NCBI GenBank assembly: GCA_963656065.1
Contig: CAVKGV010000010.1
Location: forward strand, 1-64,000
Length of the DNA stretch: 64,000 nucleotides
Origin: Hallerella sp963656065
GTDB taxonomy: Bacteria; Fibrobacterota; Fibrobacteria; Fibrobacterales; Fibrobacteraceae
Direction: 5' to 3'
Shown here: positions 51,168 to 59,175 of the stretch, piece after piece
How the letters are laid out: every line of letters starts with the position of its first letter
Position numbering within the stretch: the first letter of the stretch is position 1
Translations under genes and position numbers: made by a program
The notes under the pieces: model-generated
Seen by the model: the letters and a program-made list of their open reading frames with translations, nothing else
What the model was told of the DNA's origin: nothing
Databases searched by the model: none

Positions 51168-52376
51168 TTAGTTCTCTCCGCTCATCAGCTTGGGAAGAAG
51201 GGTGTCGCGAAGCTTGATGAGTTGTTGATTCTCAATTCGATGAAAGATTATTGCATCGATGATTGGCTCTAATGTTGCTCCGATTTTCTTGTAATCCGCT
51301 TCAGATGGAATACAAACTTCGGCTTTGTCGAGTTCTTCGCGTTTGATGTGCCCCATCGTGGTGGCTTTATCCGCGGCGAGAGCAATAAAATGGTCTAAAT
51401 GACGCTTGGTCCAGAGATAATAGAACCATTTGTCATGCTTTTGTGAAGTGACCTTGAAAAGATGTTGGTTGAGACCACATTTTCCTCCGCACCAAATATC
51501 GACTAGCAGACTGCCTGACCATGAAAAAATCACGTCGCCGTCATTTACGATATATTCAGGTTTAATATCTGGCGAACATCGTTCTGCATCGTCCTCGGGA
51601 AAGCCTTGGCGGAGTTCCTTGATTTTTAAAACGGGCAACCCGATTTCATTGTCCTTTGGACGGAACTTCTGCATGGCGAGACCATTAAGATAGTCCGCGA
51701 TTTCCGACAAAGTTCCTTCTTTCCACTCCCCAGGCATCTTTCCGCCGAAAGGCGCAAAGTCGATGAACCAGTTCCTGAAGAGGGCCTGCGCCTGTTCTTC
51801 CAGGTTCCTGTTTATCGCGTTGTTGAGTTCTATCTTGTCATCGAGGCTACTGAGGATTTCCGCGATGCGACGCTGCTCTGCGAGAGACGGCAATGTTACA
51901 TCGATTCGCTTTAGATCAGCTATAGTTACATGGCCTAAACCAGTAGTCTGCTTATTTGATGCGATTTTTTTGAAATTGGGTTTCAACGCTTTCATCAGAT
52001 AAAAGAAAAAATCGTGAACTATCAATTTCTTGTTTGGAACGACTTTGAAGATGTGCTGATTAAGCCATCCATCTTGTAGTTTATAACGGTAAATGTCTAT
52101 TGATGTCTCTGGGTTACCAGACCAAGAAAATAAAAAATCGCCTTTGGTTAAATGAACTTCAGGACTGTATTGATTTTGAGTGTAGGCTGTTGTTGGACCG
52201 ATTCCCGCATTAAGTTCTGCAATTTTAATAATTGGTTTTCCTGTATCGGAAAAATCAATGTTCTTAAATGCTAAACCATTTTTCCAGCTTGCTAAGTCAT
52301 AGAGCTTAAAATGTGTCCCTTTACAATTTCTATTGAAACTGTATAAATCATTGTCAATACATTCTCTATTACTCAT
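51168..52376 (-). CDS. hsdS: Type I restriction specificity subunit HsdS
   Basis: HsdS directs HsdM and HsdR to a bipartite target. The 402-residue protein has two target recognition domains separated by the conserved helical spacer LPSLAEQRRIAEILSSLDDK, a second spacer at the C-terminus, and the typical ends LRDTLLPKLMSG. The TRDs have no relatives I recognise, so the DNA target is unknown. ATG 52376 (MSNREC) is chosen; the longer frame to 52469 is not supported by a ribosome site. It is 200 bp from hsdM, more than the usual overlap. Confidence 0.9.
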   Translation of the reverse strand: MSNRECIDNDLYSFNRNCKGTHFKLYDLASWKNGLAFKNIDFSDTGKPIIKIAELNAGIGPTTAYTQNQYSPEVHLTKGDFLFSWSGNPETSIDIYRYKLQDGWLNQHIFKVVPNKKLIVHDFFFYLMKALKPNFKKIASNKQTTGLGHVTIADLKRIDVTLPSLAEQRRIAEILSSLDDKIELNNAINRNLEEQAQALFRNWFIDFAPFGGKMPGEWKEGTLSEIADYLNGLAMQKFRPKDNEIGLPVLKIKELRQGFPEDDAERCSPDIKPEYIVNDGDVIFSWSGSLLVDIWCGGKCGLNQHLFKVTSQKHDKWFYYLWTKRHLDHFIALAADKATTMGHIKREELDKAEVCIPSEADYKKIGATLEPIIDAIIFHRIENQQLIKLRDTLLPKLMSGEN

Positions 52377-52503
52377 GCTCTGTTCTCTTCGATCTTGTTT
52401 ATTATAATTGCGCCTCGTCAATGCTGGATGGGAGCTTCTCTCCCAAATATTCGGCGCAGTAATATCCACGCAAGTGTGTTTGCTGCATTCGCCTTACATA
52501 TTT

Positions 52504-52566
52504 GTCTTCGACTTCGCTGCGCTCAGAATGACACGTCTTGCGCTTCCTCATGCCTCAAAGCGAAGT
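52504..52566. repeat. Repeat-like hairpin sequence between hsdS and hsdM
   Basis: GTCTTCGACTTCGCTGCGCT plus CAGAATGACACG (52504-52535) resembles short interspersed GTCATTCTGAGCG...GCGAAG elements found in many bacterial genomes. ACTTCGCT (52511-52518) is matched by AGCGAAGT (52559-52566), so the 56-bp segment could form a hairpin. The identification as an interspersed element is from memory. Confidence 0.5.
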
Positions 52567-52576
52567 GACTTCACGC

Positions 52577-54097
52577 CTACATCTTGAATCCCAGTCCCTC
52601 CAGGTTCTTCTTGATCTGTTTTTCGAGTTCGTGGCTCCTCTCGAACATTCCCGAAAGTTCGGCGGTGAGTCGGGTCATTTTCTCTTCGAATGGTTCGTCG
52701 TCTTCTTCGGCGTCGGCGATTCCCACGTAGCGTCCCGGGGTGAGGATGTAATCCTGCTTCGCGATGTCTTCGGTTTTCACCACGGCGCAGAATCCCTTTT
52801 CGTTTTCCAGCTTGCCTGCCTGGAATTTGACGAACGTGTCCGAGAGTTTCTGGATGTCTTCGTCGGAGAGGTCTCGGTGCTTGCGGTCCACCATGTGGCC
52901 CATGTTGCGGGCATCGACAAAGAGCGTCTTGCCGCGCTGCTTTTTGTTCTTGGCGAGGAACCAGAGGGTTACGGGGATGGTCACGCTGTAAAAGAGCTGG
53001 GTGGGCATGGCCACGATACCTTCGACAAGGTCCGCCTCGATGATGTTCTGGCGAATGTCGTCTTCACCGCCGGAGCTGGTGCTGAGCGCGCCGTTGGCGA
53101 GCACAAGGCCAATCTTGCCGCTCGGGGCGAGGTGATGGATCATGTGCTCGATCCAGGCGTAGTTCGCGTTGTTTGCCGGCGGCAGACCGTATTTCCAGCG
53201 CACGTCGTCCTTTAGCGCTTCCTGTCCCCAGGGGTGGTAATTGAATGGCGGGTTTGCCAAAATGAAGTCCGCTTTCAGAGTGGTGTGCAGGTCGTTTGCG
53301 AATGTGTCCGCCTGGTAGGGACCGAAGTTCGCGTCGATGCCGCGGATGGCCATGTTCATCTTCGCCATTTTCCAAGTGTCGGCGTTTGCCTCTTGCCCGT
53401 AAACGGAGATGGCACCGCGCTTGTGGCTGTGGGCCTCGATAAACTTGGCGCTCTGCACGAACATGCCGCCCGAACCGCAGGCGGGGTCGTACACGCGGCA
53501 GTTCTCGTAGGGCTTGAGGATTTCCACAAGCGTGCGCACGATGCATGATGGCGTGTAGAATTCGCCTCCCTTCTGGCCTTCGACCGCTGCAAACTGCGCA
53601 ATGCAATATTCGTAGGCGCGGCCTAGCAAGTCCTTGCTCTCTTCTACATCGCTCATGTCGATGTTGTTTGTAAAGATGTCCACCACGTCGCCGAGGACCT
53701 TCTTGTCCAAATCCGGGTTGGCGTAATTCTTGGGGAGGACGTTCTTGAGCGTCTTGTTCTCGGCTTCGATAAGTTGCATCGCCGTGTCGATAATCATGCC
53801 GATTTCGGGCATGTGGGCGTTTTTCGCGATGTGTTCCCAGCGGGCCTTTGCCGGCACAAAGAAAATGTTCTCTTCCATGTAGGCGTCCCGGTCGTTTTCG
53901 AATCCGTCGCCCTCTTCTACCAGAGTTCTGTAGCGGCGATCAAACGCACACGAAATGTAGCGCAAAAAGATAAGCCCGATAATCACCTTGCGGTATTCCG
54001 CGGCGGGAATATGCCCCCACAGGACGCAAGCTGCATCCCAAATCTGCTTTTCAAATCCGATGTTCGCCTGAGAGGTCTTCTTGGAAGGTTTCGCCAT
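52577..54097 (-). CDS. hsdM: Type I restriction-modification methyltransferase subunit HsdM
   Basis: HsdM methylates adenine at the target. The 506-residue protein has an N-terminal HsdM helical domain (about 10-150), SAM motif I with YDPACGSGGMFVQ, and the catalytic NPPF in ADFILANPPFNYH (about 270-285). The C-terminal region (GRYVGIADAEEDDEP) contacts HsdS. It is the first gene of the minus-strand type I locus and starts 77 bp from the divergent SUI1 gene. Confidence 0.96.
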   Translation of the reverse strand: MAKPSKKTSQANIGFEKQIWDAACVLWGHIPAAEYRKVIIGLIFLRYISCAFDRRYRTLVEEGDGFENDRDAYMEENIFFVPAKARWEHIAKNAHMPEIGMIIDTAMQLIEAENKTLKNVLPKNYANPDLDKKVLGDVVDIFTNNIDMSDVEESKDLLGRAYEYCIAQFAAVEGQKGGEFYTPSCIVRTLVEILKPYENCRVYDPACGSGGMFVQSAKFIEAHSHKRGAISVYGQEANADTWKMAKMNMAIRGIDANFGPYQADTFANDLHTTLKADFILANPPFNYHPWGQEALKDDVRWKYGLPPANNANYAWIEHMIHHLAPSGKIGLVLANGALSTSSGGEDDIRQNIIEADLVEGIVAMPTQLFYSVTIPVTLWFLAKNKKQRGKTLFVDARNMGHMVDRKHRDLSDEDIQKLSDTFVKFQAGKLENEKGFCAVVKTEDIAKQDYILTPGRYVGIADAEEDDEPFEEKMTRLTAELSGMFERSHELEKQIKKNLEGLGFKM

Positions 54098-54174
54098 AAA
54101 AAAATTCCTGATTTATTGGAGAAAGATAGAAAACCGCGTTAAATTTTTAATTTTAGCGTCAAATCGAGGTGCTT

Positions 54175-54498
54175 ATGATTGATGAACGTTCTACACTTGT
54201 TTACGTCAGCGGCCAGGGCCGCGTGGAATCTCCGAAACAGAAGCCCGAACGTCCAAAAACAGACGGCGTCGTGCGCATCGAGCTGAAGCGTCTCGGCGGG
54301 AACAAGATGGCGAGCGTCATTTCCGGACTTGATTTGGACGAAGATTCGCTTGCGGAACTCGGACGGGAACTCAAGCGCAAATGCGGCACCGGCGGAACCG
54401 TGAAAAATTTCAAAATCGAAATCCAGGGAGATAAACGGAATGTCTTGAAGGCGGAACTTGAAGGGCGCGGCTTTCGGGTAAAGCTCGCCGGCGGATAG
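54175..54498 (+). CDS. SUI1/eIF1-like translation factor (YciH family)
   Basis: The 107-residue protein is a bacterial SUI1-domain protein: VVRIELKRLGGNKMASVISGL, then LGRELKRKCGTGGTVK and LEGRGFRVKLAGG, the conserved order of the family. YciH/eIF1 homologues influence start-codon selection or initiation fidelity on the 30S subunit. ATG 54175 follows GAGG (54166-54169) by 5 nt; GTG 54169 is the other option but overlaps that site. It stands alone between hsdM and tRNA-Asn. Confidence 0.9.
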   Translation: MIDERSTLVYVSGQGRVESPKQKPERPKTDGVVRIELKRLGGNKMASVISGLDLDEDSLAELGRELKRKCGTGGTVKNFKIEIQGDKRNVLKAELEGRGFRVKLAGG

Positions 54499-54593
54499 TT
54501 TTGACGAAGCTTTGCCTGCCTTGTGGCTATCCTTGTCGGGAATGACGTGGGTGCGCGAAGTGTCATTGCCGGGCGTGACTTGCAATCCAAAAT

Positions 54594-54624
54594 AAAAAAG
54601 ACCTCGCGATGCGAAGTCTTTTTT
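54594..54624 (-). terminator. Terminator hairpin downstream of tRNA-Asn
   Basis: Arms 54594-54607 (AAAAAAGACCTCGC) and 54611-54624 (GCGAAGTCTTTTTT), one G-U mismatch and a 3-nt loop, give strong T/A runs. On the minus strand it ends the tRNA-Asn transcript; it may also end the SUI1 transcript on the plus strand. Confidence 0.8.
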
Positions 54625-54625
54625 A

Positions 54626-54698
54626 CTGCCTCAACTGGACTCGAACCAGTGACAACCTGATTAACAGTCAGGGGCTCTACCAACTGAGCTATGAGGCA
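54626..54698 (-). tRNA. tRNA-Asn (anticodon GTT)
   Basis: On the minus strand: acceptor TGCCTCA/TGAGGCA, D arm GCTCAGTTGGTAGAGC, anticodon stem CCTGA/TCAGG with loop CTGTTAA (anticodon GTT), T arm ACTGG-TTCGAGT-CCAGT and discriminator G73, as expected for asparagine. CCA is not encoded. The gene is 73 nt and has a terminator directly after it. Confidence 0.97.
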
Positions 54699-54736
54699 TT
54701 GGAGTGACCCAAATATATAAAAGCCGAAATTTCCTG

Positions 54737-55732
54737 TCAAGGGGTATTCGACGATTTTTTTTGCCTTTCCTTCGCTTTTTCGCGGGCGGTCTTGCCGATG
54801 ATGTTCAGGTTCTTCCACCGGACGAGCTTGACCCTGTTCCCGTTTTCGTCGTAAATGGCGATGTCCTTGGTGTTTATCGATTGGAGGAGCGTCTGCATCT
54901 TAGAAACGGTCTCCTGGACTTCTTCGAGGATTTCTTTCTCGGCGAGCAGGCTTTTGCCCGCTTCGCTGTTCTCGACTGCTTGAAGCAGCGAATCGATTTT
55001 TGAAATGCCTTGCGCCAGATCTTCTAGACCGGATTTGGCCGTTTCGATGGAGCTTTTCGCCTGGGTGTTGATTGTGTGAAAAACGGAATCTGCGGAGTTT
55101 GCCGTCTTTTCGATTGTTTCGGAAGCGACCGTTGCCTGGTCGAGAACTCCCTGCAGCTTTTCGTTCCCGAGTTCGGCGGTCGTTTCCAGGTTTTCGAGGA
55201 GGGCTTCGAGGGTCCGCTCGGAATCCTTGAACTTGCGGACGACTCCCGGGGTGGAATCCGTGCCGGAGAGAATCTCTTCGACGATTTTCTGCATATTGAG
55301 AGCCTGGTCGCGAATTTCCGAGATGAAACGCAGCGATTCCGTAATGCTCGGGACGAATTCCCCGCGGAAAACATAGTCCTTGGGGAGAATTTCTCCGGTT
55401 TGCGGACGGGACAGTTCGATTCGGCGACCGCCCATCAGCGCAAAGGCCGCATTGCGGAAGCGGGTCCCTTCGCGAAGGGTTACCGGTTCGTTAAAGACAA
55501 TCGTGACTCGCGACCTGTCGCCGAGCCATTCGACACTTCCGACATGGCCGATTTCATAGCCGTTTTCGGTGACGGGATCTTCGGGAGAGAGCGCCCCGAG
55601 TTCGTCGAAGTCGATGACCGCTTGCGAGGAAGTTTCGCGGTGGGCGTGCCACATTCCGATGCTCACGCCGGTGAGAATGCAGACGATTGCACCGAAGGAA
55701 ATGTAGCCGAACGCCTTGTCTGAAATTTTCAT
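54737..55732 (-). CDS. MCE (MlaD-like) domain protein
   Basis: The 331-residue protein has an N-terminal signal-anchor helix (about 8-27), one MCE domain (about 40-115; GYEIGHVGSVEWL, VTIVFNEPV and RNAAFALMGGRRIELS) and a long helical coiled coil (about 150-310). MCE proteins form hexameric rings that carry lipids between membranes. No MlaE/MlaF permease or ATPase is next to it, so partners are elsewhere. ATG 55732 is chosen because it starts the membrane helix; the longer frame to 55843 does not. Confidence 0.8.
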   Translation of the reverse strand: MKISDKAFGYISFGAIVCILTGVSIGMWHAHRETSSQAVIDFDELGALSPEDPVTENGYEIGHVGSVEWLGDRSRVTIVFNEPVTLREGTRFRNAAFALMGGRRIELSRPQTGEILPKDYVFRGEFVPSITESLRFISEIRDQALNMQKIVEEILSGTDSTPGVVRKFKDSERTLEALLENLETTAELGNEKLQGVLDQATVASETIEKTANSADSVFHTINTQAKSSIETAKSGLEDLAQGISKIDSLLQAVENSEAGKSLLAEKEILEEVQETVSKMQTLLQSINTKDIAIYDENGNRVKLVRWKNLNIIGKTAREKAKERQKKSSNTP

Positions 55733-55802
55733 ACAGGGGTGAATATAATTTTTTGAAGGCCGTTGGAAATTAGCCGAGCTTCGACATCTATCGAATAGGG
55801 CG

Positions 55803-57554
55803 TCATCGCGCAGCAACGCGGTTCCGTCCGCCTTTCTTTGCATCGTAGAGCGCCTTGTCTAGCCGCAGGAGAAGACTTTTGTACGTATCGTTCGCCTTGG
55901 CCTCGGTGATTCCGATGCTGATGGTCAGTTTCTTTATCGGAGAAAAGTCTGCGGTCTCGATTTTACGTCGGATGCGTTCCGCGAGAATCTTTGCGCCTTT
56001 CAGGTTCGTGTTGGACAGGATGCAGATAAATTCTTCGCCGCCCCAACGCCCGAGTACGTCGCACGAACGGATGGATGAGCTGATGATCTCCGACAGCTTG
56101 GAAAGGACGTGGTCGCCGACATCATGCCCGAACGAGTCGTTGACTTTCTTGAAAAAGTCGATGTCGTACATGAGCAGGGAAAAGTCTCCGTCGGAGCGTC
56201 GTTTGCCGACTTCGTATTCCAGAATCTCGTTGAGCTTCCGCCGGTTGAACAGGTGCGTCAGCTGGTCGTGTTCGGCAAGATCGGAAAGCTGTTGGATTGT
56301 CTTATTTAGGTCTTCGGTCGTCGCTTCGAGAAAGGTGACCAGCCGGTCCGAAAGCGAAATGAGCTTTTTCTTCGCTTCGAGCTTTTTGTCGGTGATGGGA
56401 AGCGGACTGTGGGCGAGGTCGGGTTCGCGTTCCCGGAATGCGATGGCGACGATGGACGAGTTGAGGACGCCGCCACCGTCTAGCGTAAGCAGGATTTCGC
56501 CGCAGCCGTTGCTTGCGCAGGTTTCCGGGACGACTCTTGAAAAATATTCCAGTTCGCGTTTCGCGGTTTTGTTCCCCATAAAGAGCGGCCTGTTGGCGCA
56601 GGTGTAGAGAAGAATGGCTTCGGGCTGGAACCGTGCGATTGCGTTTGCCGTGGAAAGCGTTTCGCTAAGAAGGTATTCCGGTTTCGAGTAAGAAAGGAAA
56701 AACTTGTGGCCCTTCTTGATTTCCGTGGAGAATGCGATGCTTCCGTCCGGCATGTAGCGGATGGGAACTTTGGCTTGCATTATGTTTCCGTTTTTCATAA
56801 GCAGCGGAAAGGCGCAGACGTTCGAATAAAAGAAATGGTTTAACTTGACATCGAGATATTTTTCATAGAACCGGGAACAGGAAAAATTGTCGATTCCGGA
56901 AACGATTCCGTTCGAGTCGCACCCTGTCACGATGTGTTCGCGGCCTAAAGGCTTCCATCCGAGACAATATCTCGTTTCTATCGCGAGTTCCTTTCCGCAG
57001 AAAGCGACGAGGAGAATTCCCTTGTCGTAGATGTTTTTCGAAGTGAAAATTTTTGATTCGTCCTTGTCGAGGGAAGGCGTTCCGGCGAGGGCGCCAAAGA
57101 TGGGGACGCTTGGATTGAGGGCTCTCAATTCCTTGAGGAGCGGAGTGGGGCAAATCAGGGAACCGCTTGAAAAGCAGAGGATTCCCTTGAGATCCGGCAG
57201 ATTCTGGAATTCGTGCGCAAAGGTTTTCCCGAGGACGGTTATGTCTTTCCCGGGATAATCCGTTTCAAGGATTGTGACCGATGCCTTGGAAAAGAGAAAG
57301 AGCGAAAGGCGCGTATGCGTTTGGCATTCTACCGTATTGTCGAGTTTTCCCAATGTCGTCATACCGACGATTTTTGCCTCGGGAAGCTTTTTCCTGATGG
57401 TTTCGATTTCCGCTTTTAAAAAGTCGTCTCGGCAGACCGGCTCGTAAACAATCAGGAGCCTTTCTTTCGCGGACAGATAGTCGGGACTTTTCGCAATCGC
57501 GGAGAGCGTTGCGTTCAAAGTGTTTCCGGTGATTTCGTAGGTATGCTGAATCAT
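55803..57554 (-). CDS. FIST-domain diguanylate cyclase
   Basis: The 583-residue cytoplasmic protein has FIST_N and FIST_C sensory domains (about 5-385), a short coiled coil (about 395-425) and a GGDEF domain (about 430-583) with DQLTHLFNRRKL and the active-site RWGGEEF. The inhibitory I-site RxxD is present five residues before it (RSCD), so the enzyme is probably active and feedback-inhibited, unlike the GAF-GGDEF protein at 32194. FIST domains bind small molecules such as amino acids. Its neighbours are an MCE protein and argG. Confidence 0.9.
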   Translation of the reverse strand: MIQHTYEITGNTLNATLSAIAKSPDYLSAKERLLIVYEPVCRDDFLKAEIETIRKKLPEAKIVGMTTLGKLDNTVECQTHTRLSLFLFSKASVTILETDYPGKDITVLGKTFAHEFQNLPDLKGILCFSSGSLICPTPLLKELRALNPSVPIFGALAGTPSLDKDESKIFTSKNIYDKGILLVAFCGKELAIETRYCLGWKPLGREHIVTGCDSNGIVSGIDNFSCSRFYEKYLDVKLNHFFYSNVCAFPLLMKNGNIMQAKVPIRYMPDGSIAFSTEIKKGHKFFLSYSKPEYLLSETLSTANAIARFQPEAILLYTCANRPLFMGNKTAKRELEYFSRVVPETCASNGCGEILLTLDGGGVLNSSIVAIAFREREPDLAHSPLPITDKKLEAKKKLISLSDRLVTFLEATTEDLNKTIQQLSDLAEHDQLTHLFNRRKLNEILEYEVGKRRSDGDFSLLMYDIDFFKKVNDSFGHDVGDHVLSKLSEIISSSIRSCDVLGRWGGEEFICILSNTNLKGAKILAERIRRKIETADFSPIKKLTISIGITEAKANDTYKSLLLRLDKALYDAKKGGRNRVAAR

Positions 57555-57709
57555 TGGAGATAAAATAAATTCCTTTTCGCGGAAAGGGGGCGGGATGTGA
57601 AATGGTGTTGTTCCCGGTCACGATTTCTTTTGTATTTGTGGCGAATTTCGGATGTTTTCGCCTTAAATTGTTTTATATTTAATCCATCAAATTTTTCAAA
57701 GGACATAAA

Positions 57710-58984
57710 ATGGCAAAAGTTGCTAAGAATTCCAAGAAAAAGGTCGTTCTCGCCTATAGCGGCGGACTGGATACTTCCGTAATCATTCCCTGGCTGAAGG
57801 AAAATTACGACTGCGAAGTCATCGCTTTTGCGGCGGATTTGGGACAGAACGATTTCCCGAGCGAAGCGGCGCTAGAAAAGAAGGCGCTGGCGACGGGAGC
57901 ATCGAAATGCTACGTGCTCGATCTGAAAAAAGAATTTCTGGAAGACTATGTCTGGCCGACGGTCCGCACCGGGGCAAAGTACGAAGGCACCTACCTGTTG
58001 GGAACTTCCTTTGCGCGTCCGCTGATTGCGAAGTATCAGGTGAAAATCGCCCAGATGGAAGGCGCCTATGCGGTAGCCCATGGGGCGACCGGCAAGGGAA
58101 ACGACCAGGTCCGTTTCGAACTGACTTACGCTGCATTGGATCCGTCCCTCAAGGTAATCGCTCCGTGGAAGGACCCGAAGTGGGAATTCCACGACCGCGA
58201 AGGCATGATCGACTATCTCGACGCTCATAAAATCCCGCACGACGGCATATCCAAGAAGAAAATCTATTCCGAAGACGGAAACCTCTGGCACCTTTCCCAC
58301 GAAGGTGGCATCCTCGAAGAACCGGACAAGGAACACAAGTATGACATGCTCAAGCATACGAAGACCTACGAAAAGGCTCCGAACAAGCCGGGCTATGTCA
58401 CGATTTCCTTTGAAAAGGGAAACCCTGTTGCTCTCGACGGCAAGAAGATGGGCGCCGTGGAACTTCTCGAAAAGCTGAATGCCATCGGCGGCGAACACGC
58501 CTGCGGTCTTATCGATATCGTCGAAGACCGTCTGGTCGGTCTCAAGAGCCGCGGTGTCTATGAAACTCCGGGCGGAACCCTGCTCTACAAGGCCCACGAA
58601 TGCCTCGAACAGCTCGTTCTCGACAAGGAAACGATGTTCGAAAAGCAGAAAATGGCGATGACGTATGCGAACCTCGTCTATAACGGCGAATGGTTCACCC
58701 CGCTCCGCCAGGCGATGGATGCGTTTGTCGCGGAAACCCAGAAGGTGGTGACGGGCGACGTCCGTCTGAAGCTTTACAAGGGAAATGTCATCCCGGCGGG
58801 CATGAAGAGCCCTTACAGCCTCTACGACATGGATCTCGGCGGCTTCTCCGACGTGGAAATGTACGACCAGAAGGACGCTTCGGGATTTATCCGCTGTTTC
58901 GGCCTTCCGCTGAAAACGCGCGCCCTTTTGCTCGGCAAGAAGACGAATGTCGATTTCGGCAAGGTGAACGTCAAGAAAAAATAA
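57710..58984 (+). CDS. argG: Argininosuccinate synthase
   Basis: ArgG joins citrulline and aspartate using ATP. The 424-residue protein has the PP-loop LAYSGGLDTSVI (residues 14-25), AVAHGATGKGNDQVRFE near 120-136 and GGEHACGLIDIVEDRLVG near 258-275. AAAGGA lies 8 nt before the ATG. argH, the next enzyme, is at 44975 on the other strand; the defence locus lies between. A terminator hairpin follows the stop codon. Confidence 0.97.
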   Translation: MAKVAKNSKKKVVLAYSGGLDTSVIIPWLKENYDCEVIAFAADLGQNDFPSEAALEKKALATGASKCYVLDLKKEFLEDYVWPTVRTGAKYEGTYLLGTSFARPLIAKYQVKIAQMEGAYAVAHGATGKGNDQVRFELTYAALDPSLKVIAPWKDPKWEFHDREGMIDYLDAHKIPHDGISKKKIYSEDGNLWHLSHEGGILEEPDKEHKYDMLKHTKTYEKAPNKPGYVTISFEKGNPVALDGKKMGAVELLEKLNAIGGEHACGLIDIVEDRLVGLKSRGVYETPGGTLLYKAHECLEQLVLDKETMFEKQKMAMTYANLVYNGEWFTPLRQAMDAFVAETQKVVTGDVRLKLYKGNVIPAGMKSPYSLYDMDLGGFSDVEMYDQKDASGFIRCFGLPLKTRALLLGKKTNVDFGKVNVKKK

Positions 58985-59004
58985 TCCATCTAATTTGGAA
59001 TAAG

Positions 59005-59034
59005 AAAGGCTCCGCGTTGCGGGGTCTTTTTTTT
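59005..59034 (+). terminator. Intrinsic terminator of argG
   Basis: Arms AAAGGCTCCGC (59005-59015) and GCGGGGTCTTT (59019-59029) pair over 11 bp with two G-U pairs and a GTT loop, followed by five or more T. Confidence 0.88.
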
Positions 59035-59175
59035 GTATTTCCTGTAAAACAGTTTTCGCTTTTAGAAATCGCGGACCTGTCTCATTGAACGACTTTTCAA
59101 AGATAGGCTTTGCATTTGTAAAATCGGAAGCATATTTTTAAAAACACCTCAGACCCCTTTCTCATAGGAGGCTAT

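Noticed and set aside
52402..52488. 28-codon minus-strand frame between hsdM and hsdS
   Set aside because: Too short and without a ribosome site or known motif; listed only as part of the gap.
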